From: Lentisphaeria bacterium
GTDB taxonomy: Bacteria > Verrucomicrobiota > Lentisphaeria > JABSQK01
DNA length: 40,311 bases
Reading direction: 5' to 3'
Assembly: GCA_013215875.1 (NCBI GenBank)
Contig: JABSQK010000307.1
Coordinates: 1 to 40,311, forward strand
Part shown: positions 28,469 through 37,299 of the stretch, one piece after another
Position numbering within the stretch: position 1 is the stretch's first letter
Layout: each line of letters starts with the position of its first letter
Translations under genes and position numbers: made by a program
The notes under the pieces: generated by a model
The model's database searches: none
What the model was told of the DNA's origin: nothing
What the model saw: the letters and a program-made list of their open reading frames with translations, nothing else

Positions 28469-28903
28469 ATGTTAAAAGGAATTTCACCGCTTTTAAGCCC
28501 GGAGCTGCTCGCCACATTATGTGAAATGGGCCATGCAGACGAAATAATTCTAGCCGATGCACATTTTCCAGGAGCGACATTTAATGCGAATGTGATTCGC
28601 GCCGATGGCTTGCTGATTCCCGATCTGCTGCGGGCAATTCTTCCATTGCTTGTACTGGATGAATACGATGATCACCCTGCAATGATGATGGATGTTGTCA
28701 GTGGCGATACTTTGGACCCGAGCGTGGAATCTGCCTATCGTGCAGCGATTGATGAATCCTACCCTGAAACTCCAGAGATATTGCGTATAGAACGTTTTGC
28801 ATTTTATGAGCGAGCTAAAAATGCCTTCGCAGTGGTAATGACAGGTGATACATCCAAATACGGAAACATCATTCTCAAAAAAGGGGTTACACCCGTTTCC
28901 TGA
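28469..28903 (+). CDS. fucU: RbsD/FucU-family mutarotase (L-fucose mutarotase-like)
   Basis: 144 aa. [64 protein letters not shown]. Confidence 0.92.
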   Translation: MLKGISPLLSPELLATLCEMGHADEIILADAHFPGATFNANVIRADGLLIPDLLRAILPLLVLDEYDDHPAMMMDVVSGDTLDPSVESAYRAAIDESYPETPEILRIERFAFYERAKNAFAVVMTGDTSKYGNIILKKGVTPVS

Positions 28904-28917
28904 TTAACCAGGCGGGC

Positions 28918-30756
28918 TTAGAATTTATCGCGTAATTCTTTTTGCAATTTGGGATCTTTTTCTTTTGCTATAAACTTCTTTATCGCCACCAGTAATGCAC
29001 CATCTTTATGCTTTTTTGCAGCGCGGATCAAGTGGGTGGCTGAGCGAAGCTTTATCTCTCTATTTTTAGAGCTTAATCCGAGAAGAAGCAGTTTTCTGAA
29101 ATACTGATATTCAATTTTAGTAACGACTTCCACTTTTATCGCAAGATCGATAATTTTTTTATGCTGTGCATCCAATTTACTTATCTCATAGCAATCAATG
29201 AGCTTTTTGAGAATTTGAGAATTCAGTACTTTTCCCTTAAGAATGTGAATGATTTCCATTTTTACAGCGACAATTTTTACCGGGAAGAGCTCATTCAATT
29301 TTATGATTATACTCGCCATGCCCGGACCTTTACTCTTTTTTAGCTTTCCTTTTAATTGTGCCACTTCCACAAGGATTGCCTTTTTATACAGTTCCTGGCG
29401 CTCAGACTTAGGCGAGTCTTTTAGAAATACGCGTTTTACATCAGTACCGCTCTGCCCCATATCAATGAGTGTCTTTGCAGCTTTAAGACGAACATTACGA
29501 TATTTGCTTTTTATGAACAGTTTGAAAAAACGAACAAGTGTCTCTTCTCTATATGCCACTAATCCCTTTTTAAATTTTTTGCCACGCCCTATTTTTTGAA
29601 TGAAAAAATTAAGCAGCGTGAGGTGATTATTTTCATTGTTTATTTTGTTGAGATGTTTTTTCAAAACGACATAGAGCCGTTCTGTGAATTCGGGATAATC
29701 TTTAAGCATAGTTTTTAGGTTTTTTTCATTCCCCCCGCTGATCATTTTTTTAAGTAATTTTGTGTATACCTTTTCACGCTTTCTCCGCTTCAATGCAGCG
29801 CGAATGTCGGTAAGTTCATTCTTTGTTAAAAGCTTGGCTATCCGTTTCAATTCGGCGAGATCCTGTTCGCCTTGAGGTTCGGACAGAGCGACCAACATGG
29901 CTGAACTATAGTAGTAATCACGATTTATATCTGCCAGACTCTTTTGGCAAAATTGAATAAGCCTGTTCGGCATGTTTTTATCCAGACCATCATATATATC
30001 TATCACTGTTTGAAAACTATGCGCATTATATTTCATGCAAGGCAGCAGTTGATCATACTTATTACGCTGTATCAAGTAGAGACCTATGCGACGTATATTT
30101 TCTTTTACCAGATACGTTTCAGTGGCCAATGGAAAGGAGACTGTTAAATCATGGGCATACAATGAGATAATTCTGTTCAAACTGACTTCGTCGTATTCGA
30201 ATAAACTCTTTTGCCTAAACATCAGGGAATCCTTTCCACTAATATCGCGAGGGGCACGAACGAAAATTTTGACTTTTTCTAAAATGGTTTTGTCTTTAAT
30301 TATAAGCTTGCCGGGCCGCATCTCTCCAGGGCCATAATCAGCTTGAATGTGATAGATTTCTTTCCCTTTTAGGCCGATCTCCAATAGCAACTTGCATGAG
30401 CTGCCTTTTTTATATTGATACGTTTTCACAAGGAATCGTGTGACAGCACCGGGATCTATTAAAGTATGAAATCCCTTCTTTACGCTTATTTGCAACTTAC
30501 GATCCAGTTTCTCAGACTTGAAATGTATCGTGTAATCACCCGGAGCAAGCTCAAGCTTCTCTATGGATAAAGCTGCCAGTGTTTGAAATTAGCTGCCATC
30601 TTCAGAATATTGAATGTCATGGCGGTATCCATTTACAATGTGCACGGGCTCTGCATAAAGAGTCCCCAATGTAAAAATAGTAACTAAAATTATAATTTTT
30701 TTATAAGTCAAAATAGTCCTAAGTAATAGCTTATAAGCGCATTTAATATAAGACAT
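28918..30756 (-). pseudogene. Large exported protein with helical-repeat-like region, interrupted by an in-frame TAA at 30589-30591
   Basis: The 525 aa ORF (28918-30495, TTG start) continues upstream in the same frame through one TAA into a signal peptide: MSYIKCAYKLLLRTILTYKKIIILVTIFTLGTLYAEPVHIVNGYRHDIQYSEDGS*FQTLAALSIEKLELAPGDYTIHFKSEKLDRKLQISVKKGFHTLID... Confidence 0.6.
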
Positions 30757-30912
30757 ACTTTCTTTTTTTCCAATCCATTTATGTCCCTCATCGTGGGTAA
30801 ATTAAATATCGAATGAATCACATTTTAGAAAAAGAATAATGACTAATTTTAGTTCTACTGCTTGCCTGCACACTGTAAGAGTGATTTAGTTTCTTTAATA
30901 AAGGAGAAAGCT

Positions 30913-31254
30913 ATGCCGGATATTGAAGTGCAAGGGTTCGACCACGTTGCAATATGGGTAACTGATTTGCGAAAATCAGCCGACTGGTACATTGAGCATC
31001 TTGGGCTGCAGGAAGCCAGTGTTTCGGGTAATCATATCTTTCTAAAAATGGCTGGAGGTCAAGTGCTGGCATTGTTTGAAGCAACGAGCCCTGAGCAAGT
31101 GGGTTCAGGGGTTCAACATATTGCCCTTACCTTGGCCCCGGGCGAATCGGAAAAGGCTTTGCACATTTTAAAGGAAAAAGGATTTCCCCTTGAACGCCGC
31201 GGACACAGTATGGGCTTCCCAGATCCAGATGGGTATTGGATACATTTTAAGTAA
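30913..31254 (+). CDS. VOC-family (glyoxalase/bleomycin resistance-like) protein
   Basis: MPDIEVQGFDHVAIWVTDLRKSADWYIEHLGLQEA...HIALTLAPGESEKALHILKEKGFPLERRGHSMGFPDPDGYWIHFK. aaaggag RBS supports the start at 30913 rather than 30862. Confidence 0.9.
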   Translation: MPDIEVQGFDHVAIWVTDLRKSADWYIEHLGLQEASVSGNHIFLKMAGGQVLALFEATSPEQVGSGVQHIALTLAPGESEKALHILKEKGFPLERRGHSMGFPDPDGYWIHFK

Positions 31255-31512
31255 CTTAGGATTTATACTGCTTAATAAGTTAATCCAGTACTCTGTAAAC
31301 ACTTATAGTATACTGAGTGTACTAGTCGCATCGAAACACAAACACTGACGAACGTATCACGGTGCTGCATGAAGAACTTGTGGCGCATTAAAGGCCGACT
31401 TCGAAGTGGTCATTCCCCAGCAGTAATACAGTACTATTGGAAAAATTCATTTAAGCCTTGAGCTGGGCGGCAAAATTTTCTATACTATGTGGAATGGATC
31501 TCCGGGAGAGAT

Positions 31513-31908
31513 ATGTCAAATCCAGAATTAACAACTATAGAAAATGAAGAGCACGATAGAATTATGCTCGATGTGGTAGGGACGATGAATGAAAATAATG
31601 AAACAAGTATTCCAGATATTTTTCCAGAAGCAGTGCTTGTGAATGAATTGGAATATTGGGCTTCACTGGGTAATACGGGAAAAGTGAAAATGGCGCTTCA
31701 AAATGGGTCCGATATAAATGCCGCCAGTGACAATGCCTATACCGCATTACACGGCGCAGCCGAGAATGGACACATCGAGGTATTGGCAATATTGCTTAAA
31801 GAAGGGGCCGATGTTAATGCCAAACTCAATAGCGGTCAAACACCATTGGACCTCGCTCGCATGGCTGGACAGTCAGAAGCATTTTCATTCTTAGATGAAC
31901 AACGATAA
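31513..31908 (+). CDS. Ankyrin-repeat protein
   Basis: DNAYTALHGAAENGHIEVLAILLKEGADVNAKLNSGQTPLDLARMAGQSEAFSFL. Likely start MSNPEL at 31513 (ORF opens at 31489). Confidence 0.9.
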   Translation: MSNPELTTIENEEHDRIMLDVVGTMNENNETSIPDIFPEAVLVNELEYWASLGNTGKVKMALQNGSDINAASDNAYTALHGAAENGHIEVLAILLKEGADVNAKLNSGQTPLDLARMAGQSEAFSFLDEQR

Positions 31909-31984
31909 TAACTAGCCCGATTCTTCTTGAAAATATGTTTTATTCCCTTAAGTATTATATATCAAAATCTTAAACGGGAATTAA

Positions 31985-32365
31985 ATGACTGATAAACAGG
32001 AAAAATACTGGATCGTTGCTGGATCAATCATCATGCTGCTGGCCGTTGTACTAGGGGCCTTTGCGGCTCATGCACTGAAAGCCCAACTCAGCCCGGCATA
32101 TATGGCCGTTTTTAAAACTGCGAACCAATATCATTTTATTCATGGGCTGGCAATATTCATCTGCATGCTCATACCAAAACTAAATTATAAACTGCGTAAT
32201 GCCGCGCTCATCGCATTTAGCTCCGGCATCGTACTCTTCTCAGGAAGCCTGTACATTCTGGCTATAAGCGGAATGAAAAAGCTCGGCATGGTCACGCCCT
32301 TTGGCGGACTTGCATTCATTATCGGTTGGGCACTGCTCGCACTAGCTGCCATAAAGGCAGAATAA
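31985..32365 (+). CDS. DUF423 (YwdK-like) small membrane protein
   Basis: 126 aa. LGAFAAHALKAQLSPAYMAVFKTANQYHFIHGLAIF...FSGSLYILAISGMKKLGMVTPFGGLAFIIGWALLALAA. Confidence 0.93.
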   Translation: MTDKQEKYWIVAGSIIMLLAVVLGAFAAHALKAQLSPAYMAVFKTANQYHFIHGLAIFICMLIPKLNYKLRNAALIAFSSGIVLFSGSLYILAISGMKKLGMVTPFGGLAFIIGWALLALAAIKAE

Positions 32366-32393
32366 CTTTTTTCAGTTTTTTTTCATTTAGCAC

Positions 32394-32428
32394 TTGCACT
32401 TTCACAACTTTCACTTAATATTGAAAGT
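32394..32428 (+). promoter_or_regulatory. Candidate promoter with overlapping operator dyad upstream of the GbsR-like gene
   Basis: TTGCAC (32394-32399) N16 TAATAT (32416-32421). Dyad ACTTTCA (32407-32413) N8 TGAAAGT (32422-32428). An extra ACTTTCA half-site lies at 32398-32404. Confidence 0.6.
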
Positions 32429-32464
32429 ACAGGAACTATAACAAGCTGAATAAAGAGGAAGACC

Positions 32465-32977
32465 ATGTCAGATAAATTGAAAGATGCCCAGGACGAATTC
32501 TTAAACCACTGGGGCGTGGTTGGCCCGCAATGGGGGATTAATCGTACCATGGCCCAAGTACATGCCTTATTAATTATCTCAGTCGACCCAATTTCAACAG
32601 ATGACATCATGGAGGAACTGGCTATCAGCCGGGGCAATGCTCATAAAAATCTAAAAGAATTGCAGAACTGGGGGCTTATTCGAACAATCATAAAGCGCGG
32701 CGACCGCAAGGAATACTTCGAGGCAGAAAAAGATGTGCTCAAAATGTTTAAGCTTGTTATCAAGGAGCGTCGTCGTCGCGAATTGGACCCAGCCATAGAG
32801 GTGGTCACAGCCTGCGCAGAAAAAACTGTCGGAATGAAAGGCAAAGAAGCGGAACTCTTTCATAAACAAATGAAGGATATAAGTGAACTGCTTGGCACAG
32901 GTGCAAAAGTGCTCGATAAATTTTCTCAATCGGATAAAAATCTCGTTCTCACTCTACTACTAAAAACATTGAAATAG
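32465..32977 (+). CDS. GbsR/MarR-family transcriptional regulator
   Basis: 170 aa. NHWGVVGPQWGINRTMAQVHALLIISVDPISTDDIMEELAISRGNAHKNLKELQNWGLIRTIIKRGDRKEYFEAEKDVLKMF matches the GbsR wHTH. Confidence 0.92.
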   Translation: MSDKLKDAQDEFLNHWGVVGPQWGINRTMAQVHALLIISVDPISTDDIMEELAISRGNAHKNLKELQNWGLIRTIIKRGDRKEYFEAEKDVLKMFKLVIKERRRRELDPAIEVVTACAEKTVGMKGKEAELFHKQMKDISELLGTGAKVLDKFSQSDKNLVLTLLLKTLK

Positions 32978-33008
32978 GAAACACACAAACTAAAAAAATT
33001 TCCGTACA

Positions 33009-33030
33009 ACTTTCACTATTTACTGAAAAT
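33009..33030 (+). promoter_or_regulatory. Second copy of the candidate GbsR operator upstream of the downstream operon
   Basis: ACTTTCA (33009-33015) N8 TGAAAAT (33024-33030). Same arms and spacing as the 32407-32428 dyad. Confidence 0.55.
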
Positions 33031-33059
33031 ACAATAAAATAAAAAAGGAGTAATACGAA

Positions 33060-33461
33060 ATGAACAACTACATAATGATCACCTACAGTTTGTACATTGT
33101 AATCAGCGTCGGGATAACCATTTGGGTGGGGCGCACGCTCTACAAAAACGGCCGGATATTTTTGGTGGATAGCTATGCGGGAAATATTGAGCTGGCAGAT
33201 TCTGTAAATCACCTCTTGGTGGTGGGATTCTACTTAATTAATATTGGCTTTGTTAGCCTGGCCTTAAAAAGTGGTTTGCAGCCGACGCAGAATTACGAAG
33301 TCTTCGAGGTTTTGAGCGGCAAAGTAGGAAAGGTTTTACTTGTTCTTGGTGCAATGCATTTTATGAATTTAATAATCTTTAGCAAAATGCGCAAACGTGC
33401 GATGCTATTCAAAGAACCGCCACCAGTGCCTGCAGATAGAGCTATAAAAGTAGAAGGATAA
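33060..33461 (+). CDS. Small membrane protein, unknown function
   Basis: 133 aa, hydrophobic segments, aaaaaggag RBS. Confidence 0.8.
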   Translation: MNNYIMITYSLYIVISVGITIWVGRTLYKNGRIFLVDSYAGNIELADSVNHLLVVGFYLINIGFVSLALKSGLQPTQNYEVFEVLSGKVGKVLLVLGAMHFMNLIIFSKMRKRAMLFKEPPPVPADRAIKVEG

Positions 33462-33466
33462 ATGAC

Positions 33467-33904
33467 ATGAAATTACTCTATGTGCTATACGATAGAAATT
33501 GTGAGTTGTGCCGGCGCTGCAAAAACTGGCTGGCCAAGCAACCGAAGTATATCGATATGATTTTTATTGCACAGCAGAGCAATCAAGTAAAAATCATAAT
33601 GCCGGATTTGGTCAATGACTTGAGCCTCGATGATTTAATTCTAGTCAGCGATACGGGTTTGGTTTACAAAGGAAAAAAGGCTTGGATCATGTGCATGTAT
33701 GCATTGAAAAACTACCGAGAATGGTCCTTGCTCTTCGCCAGGCCTGGTTTTGATGTATTGACCAGAGCAGTCGTGCATCAGATCAGTTCAAACAGAAAAA
33801 GTATTTCCGGGGCATTATTGAAATTGAATGCGAGTAACTGTGAAACGGGAAATTGTGATATTCACAGTAATGACGTGAACAAAAACAGTAGGAGAGGATT
33901 ATGA
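33467..33904 (+). CDS. DCC-family thiol-disulfide oxidoreductase-like protein (DUF393)
   Basis: 145 aa. LLYVLYDRNCELCRRCKNWLAKQPKYIDMIFIAQ. Confidence 0.85.
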   Translation: MKLLYVLYDRNCELCRRCKNWLAKQPKYIDMIFIAQQSNQVKIIMPDLVNDLSLDDLILVSDTGLVYKGKKAWIMCMYALKNYREWSLLFARPGFDVLTRAVVHQISSNRKSISGALLKLNASNCETGNCDIHSNDVNKNSRRGL

Positions 33905-34869
33905 AAAAAATAGCCATTGCGGGTGGAAGCGGATACATGGGAAAGCTGCTTATTCATTATTTGATGGGCAGGGGCCATCAGCTGATTGTATTGAGCAGAA
34001 AGGACTTTGAAAATCAGAAAAATCTGGAGTTTGTTAAATGGGATGGGCGGACTCATGGAGCCTGGCATGCGGCTTTGGAAGATGCCGATGTCTTAATTAA
34101 TCTCTGCGGGCAATCTGTAAATTGCCGTTACAATGAAAAAAATAAGCAGGCAATTTATCAATCCCGCTTGAAGAGTACACAGCTTTTAGGCGAAGCACTT
34201 GAGCGACTGGATTGTGGTCCTGAGCTGTGGATGAATGCCAGTTCTGCGACGATCTACAGAAGCAGTAAAGTCGAAATGGATGAAGAGGCACAACATGGAG
34301 AAGGATTTTCAGTTGAAGTTTGTGAGCAATGGGAAAGCCGTTTTTACAAATACAAAAAAACCGGTGCCCGGCAAATTGCCTTGCGAATGGCCATGGTGTT
34401 CGATACGGCTGCAGGTGGCCCATATGATCATATGAAAGAGGCCGTACAACTTGGTTTTGGCAAGGGAATCGGCGATGGAAATCAATATGTCAGCTGGATT
34501 CACGGCCATGATTTATGCAGGGCGATTGACTTTATGCTCATGCACAAGGAGCTTGAGGGAAATATAAATATTTCATCTCCACAGCCTATACCAAATGCAG
34601 ATTTTATGAAGATTATCGCCGATAGCCAAAAGCCCCTATTTCGTATGCGTTGTCCGAATTGGTTGTTAAGCCTTGGGGTAATTGTGAAGCAAACGGAAAA
34701 AGAACTCGTGCTGAAGAGTCGTCGGGTTGTTCCAAAACGATTATTGGATGCCGGCTTCCATTTTCATTATGCAGATTTTGTTGATGCGGAAAAAGAACTT
34801 TCGAGCAGAACAAAATCTGCAACAAATAGCGAAAATGTATATTGCAATATCGATCGCTGGGAGAGGTAA
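33901..34869 (+). CDS. TIGR01777-family NAD(P)-dependent epimerase (SDR39U1-like)
   Basis: 322 aa. IAIAGGSGYMGKLLIHYLMGRGHQLIVLSR, DADVLINLCGQSVNCRYNEKNKQAIYQSRLKSTQLLGEAL, YVSWIHGHDLCRAIDFML. 4-nt overlap with the upstream gene. Confidence 0.93.
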   Translation: MKKIAIAGGSGYMGKLLIHYLMGRGHQLIVLSRKDFENQKNLEFVKWDGRTHGAWHAALEDADVLINLCGQSVNCRYNEKNKQAIYQSRLKSTQLLGEALERLDCGPELWMNASSATIYRSSKVEMDEEAQHGEGFSVEVCEQWESRFYKYKKTGARQIALRMAMVFDTAAGGPYDHMKEAVQLGFGKGIGDGNQYVSWIHGHDLCRAIDFMLMHKELEGNINISSPQPIPNADFMKIIADSQKPLFRMRCPNWLLSLGVIVKQTEKELVLKSRRVVPKRLLDAGFHFHYADFVDAEKELSSRTKSATNSENVYCNIDRWER

Positions 34870-34870
34870 A

Positions 34871-35596
34871 TTGCAATCTAAGCCGGTATTTTTAGAAGCA
34901 GACTGGTCGTGGCTTATCATGCTTAACTACGAGATCGACCCTGAGAAACTTTTGCCACTTGTACCGTTTGGCACAGAGCTCGACTTTTATAATGGCACGT
35001 GTTATATCAGCATTGTTGGATTCTGGTTTTCAAATACACGGGTAAAAAAGATCGGCTTTCCATTCCATCGCAATTTTGAGGAACTTAATTTGCGTTTTTA
35101 TGTGCGCCGAAAATCAGCCGGTGGCTGGCGCAGGGGAGTGGTATTTGTAAAAGAACTGGTCCCGAAATTTGCCATCGCCTTTATTGCCAGAACACTATAC
35201 AATGAAAATTATATATCACTGCCAATGGCCCACGAGCATATTTTTGAAAATAAAATTCCGCAAAAAATTTCCTATTCCTGGAAGCTAAATAATCATTGGA
35301 ATCATTTGTCTGTTAGCCCTGAAGTAGAAGAAAGATCATTTATTTCAAATAGCGAACAAGAGTTTATCACTGAACACTATTGGGGATATTCTGCCAAAAA
35401 TGAAAATTCCTCAATCGAATATGAAGTGCAACATCCCGCTTGGACATATCGATAAATAGATAAATTTGAGTTGCAATGCAATATGAAAGAACTCTACGGA
35501 GAATCATTCGGCCCTTATATAAAGGGTGACCCCAGTACTGCATATCTCTGTGAAGGGTCAAGAGTAACAGTTCATAACGGTATAAAAATGAGTTAA
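34871..35596 (+). pseudogene. DUF2071 (YqjF-like) gene interrupted by an in-frame TAA at 35453-35455
   Basis: TTG start at 34871 with gagagg RBS. KPVFLEADWSWLIMLNYEIDPEKLLPLVPFGTELDFYNGTCYISIVGF...IEYEVQHPAWTYR*IDKFELQCNMKELYGESFGPYIKGDPSTAYLCEGSRVTVHNGIKMS*. The peptide after the stop resembles the DUF2071 C-terminus. Confidence 0.65.
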
Positions 35597-35714
35597 AACC
35601 AATCTCCTCAAGAAAATTAATAATGCATTTATCAGTTGAAAAAGACCATTTTTCTTATAGATTTATATGACTTAGCGGTCTTGCATGATCGCGCTAAATA
35701 AAAGGGAAATTATT

Positions 35715-36188
35715 ATGAGCACATCATTGAATCTCGACGGACTGGAAGAAAAAAACTATTGCGCAGGAGATACAATTCTTGCAGAAGGACAAACGTCCGA
35801 TAATGTTTATGTATTAAAGAGTGGTACACTTAAAATATCTCGTGCCGGAATCGAAATTTGCAAAACAGATAAGACAAATACGATGTTTGGCGAAATGAGT
35901 GTTTTGTTAAGTAGCGAACTTACAGCAACGGTCTCAGCAGATACAGCTGCAACAGTCTATATTATTTCTGATTTAAAAGCTTATCTTCAGGGAAATTCGG
36001 ATGCAGCATTACAAATTTCCACAACACTTGCTGAACGTCTACAGGCTATGAATGACCATTTTGTGGAAATCAAAAATGAATTGGGCTCGGCAGAAGGTTC
36101 AGGCGGTGGCGCACTGCAAAATATTATTCGTTCCATGGATATGTTCTGGGGTACAGTAATTGTTGGACCTGATACGGATTCTGAATAG
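35715..36188 (+). CDS. Cyclic nucleotide-binding (cNMP/CRP-like) domain protein without an evident HTH
   Basis: YCAGDTILAEGQTSDNVYVLKSGTLKISRAGIEICKTDKTNTMFGEMSVLLSSELTATVSADTAATVYIIS. Likely start MSTSLN at 35715. Confidence 0.88.
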   Translation: MSTSLNLDGLEEKNYCAGDTILAEGQTSDNVYVLKSGTLKISRAGIEICKTDKTNTMFGEMSVLLSSELTATVSADTAATVYIISDLKAYLQGNSDAALQISTTLAERLQAMNDHFVEIKNELGSAEGSGGGALQNIIRSMDMFWGTVIVGPDTDSE

Positions 36189-36196
36189 CTGAAATA

Positions 36197-37177
36197 ATGA
36201 ATCGCATCAGTTTATTACAAAGGCCGCGGCGCAACCGGCAGTCTGCTGCAATACGAGACATGGTTCGCGAAACGGTTCTTACAGCTCAGGACTTTATTCT
36301 ACCTCTTTTCATTATTGACGGAGAGAATAAGTCCGAAGCAATCGCATCCATGCCGGGAATTTCCCGACTGAGCCCCGATCTTATTGTCAGCGCCTGCAAA
36401 GATGCTCATGCTGCAGGTATTCCGGCTGTCGCCTTATTTCCGTGTTTAGGTGATTCAAAAAAAGATCCCCTGGCCACAGAGGGTTCGAACCCGGATGGGC
36501 TTTTCCAGGATACGATAAAGCGGATAAAAGATGCAGTGCCTGAGATTGCCATTGTTTCAGATGTGGCAATGGACCCTTATTCCAGCGATGGCCATGATGG
36601 GCTTGTAAGAGATGGCGAAATTCTCAATGACCCAACTTTGGAAATACTTGCAGCAATAGCCATAAGCCAGGCAGAAGCCGGTGCGGATATCATAGCACCA
36701 TCGGATATGATGGATGGACGCATTGCATATATTCGCGATGTATTGGATGAGAGTGGTTTTGAAAAAGTTGCCATTCTGGCTTACTCCGCAAAATATGCCA
36801 GCAGTTTCTATGGGCCATTTCGTGATGCGCTTGATTCAGCACCGAAGGAAGGGGATAAAAAAACCTATCAAATGGATCCTGCAAATCTGCGCGAAGCCAT
36901 ACGTGAGGTGGAACTCGATATTGCAGAAGGAGCCGACATGGTTATGATAAAACCTGCTCTGCCTTACCTCGATGTAGTAAAGACCATATCAGATTTTTCT
37001 ACTGTGCCCGTCGCGGCATATAATGTAAGTGGTGAATATGCCATGATAAAAGCTGCTGGACAACTCGGCTGGCTCGATGCGGAACAGGCTGCGATGGAAT
37101 CTGTACTTTCAATAAAACGAGCCGGGGCAGATATCATTCTGACATATTTTGCTATGGAATTAGCCGATAAGCTCTAA
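36197..37177 (+). CDS. hemB: Delta-aminolevulinic acid dehydratase (porphobilinogen synthase)
   Basis: 326 aa. RPRRNRQSAAIRDMVRET, APSDMMDGRIAYIRDVLDESGF, ILAYSAKYASSFYGPFRDALDSAP, GADMVMIKPALPYLDVV, PVAAYNVSGEYAMIKAA. Confidence 0.97.
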   Translation: MNRISLLQRPRRNRQSAAIRDMVRETVLTAQDFILPLFIIDGENKSEAIASMPGISRLSPDLIVSACKDAHAAGIPAVALFPCLGDSKKDPLATEGSNPDGLFQDTIKRIKDAVPEIAIVSDVAMDPYSSDGHDGLVRDGEILNDPTLEILAAIAISQAEAGADIIAPSDMMDGRIAYIRDVLDESGFEKVAILAYSAKYASSFYGPFRDALDSAPKEGDKKTYQMDPANLREAIREVELDIAEGADMVMIKPALPYLDVVKTISDFSTVPVAAYNVSGEYAMIKAAGQLGWLDAEQAAMESVLSIKRAGADIILTYFAMELADKL

Positions 37178-37299
37178 GCTGGAATAACTCATAAATCCAT
37201 CTACTGCAAGGGCGATTTGTTGCAGTATCAGTCACTTAGAACTGATGATGATTTGAAGTGCTAAGCTCAAAAATCGGATCTTATATAGAGAAAGCTTGA

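Noticed and set aside
31255-31488. Non-coding gap with an ACACT...AGTATACT...AGTGT near-palindrome; considered as a mobile-element scar or small RNA
   Set aside because: Arms are not symmetric about the centre, there are no transposase remnants or target duplications, and no clear promoter/terminator pair.
28918-35596. Genetic code reassignment of TAA as explanation for the two in-frame TAA codons
   Set aside because: Many intact genes in the window end in TAA (for example the permease, MoxR, SfsA and hemB genes), so a global reassignment is not supported.
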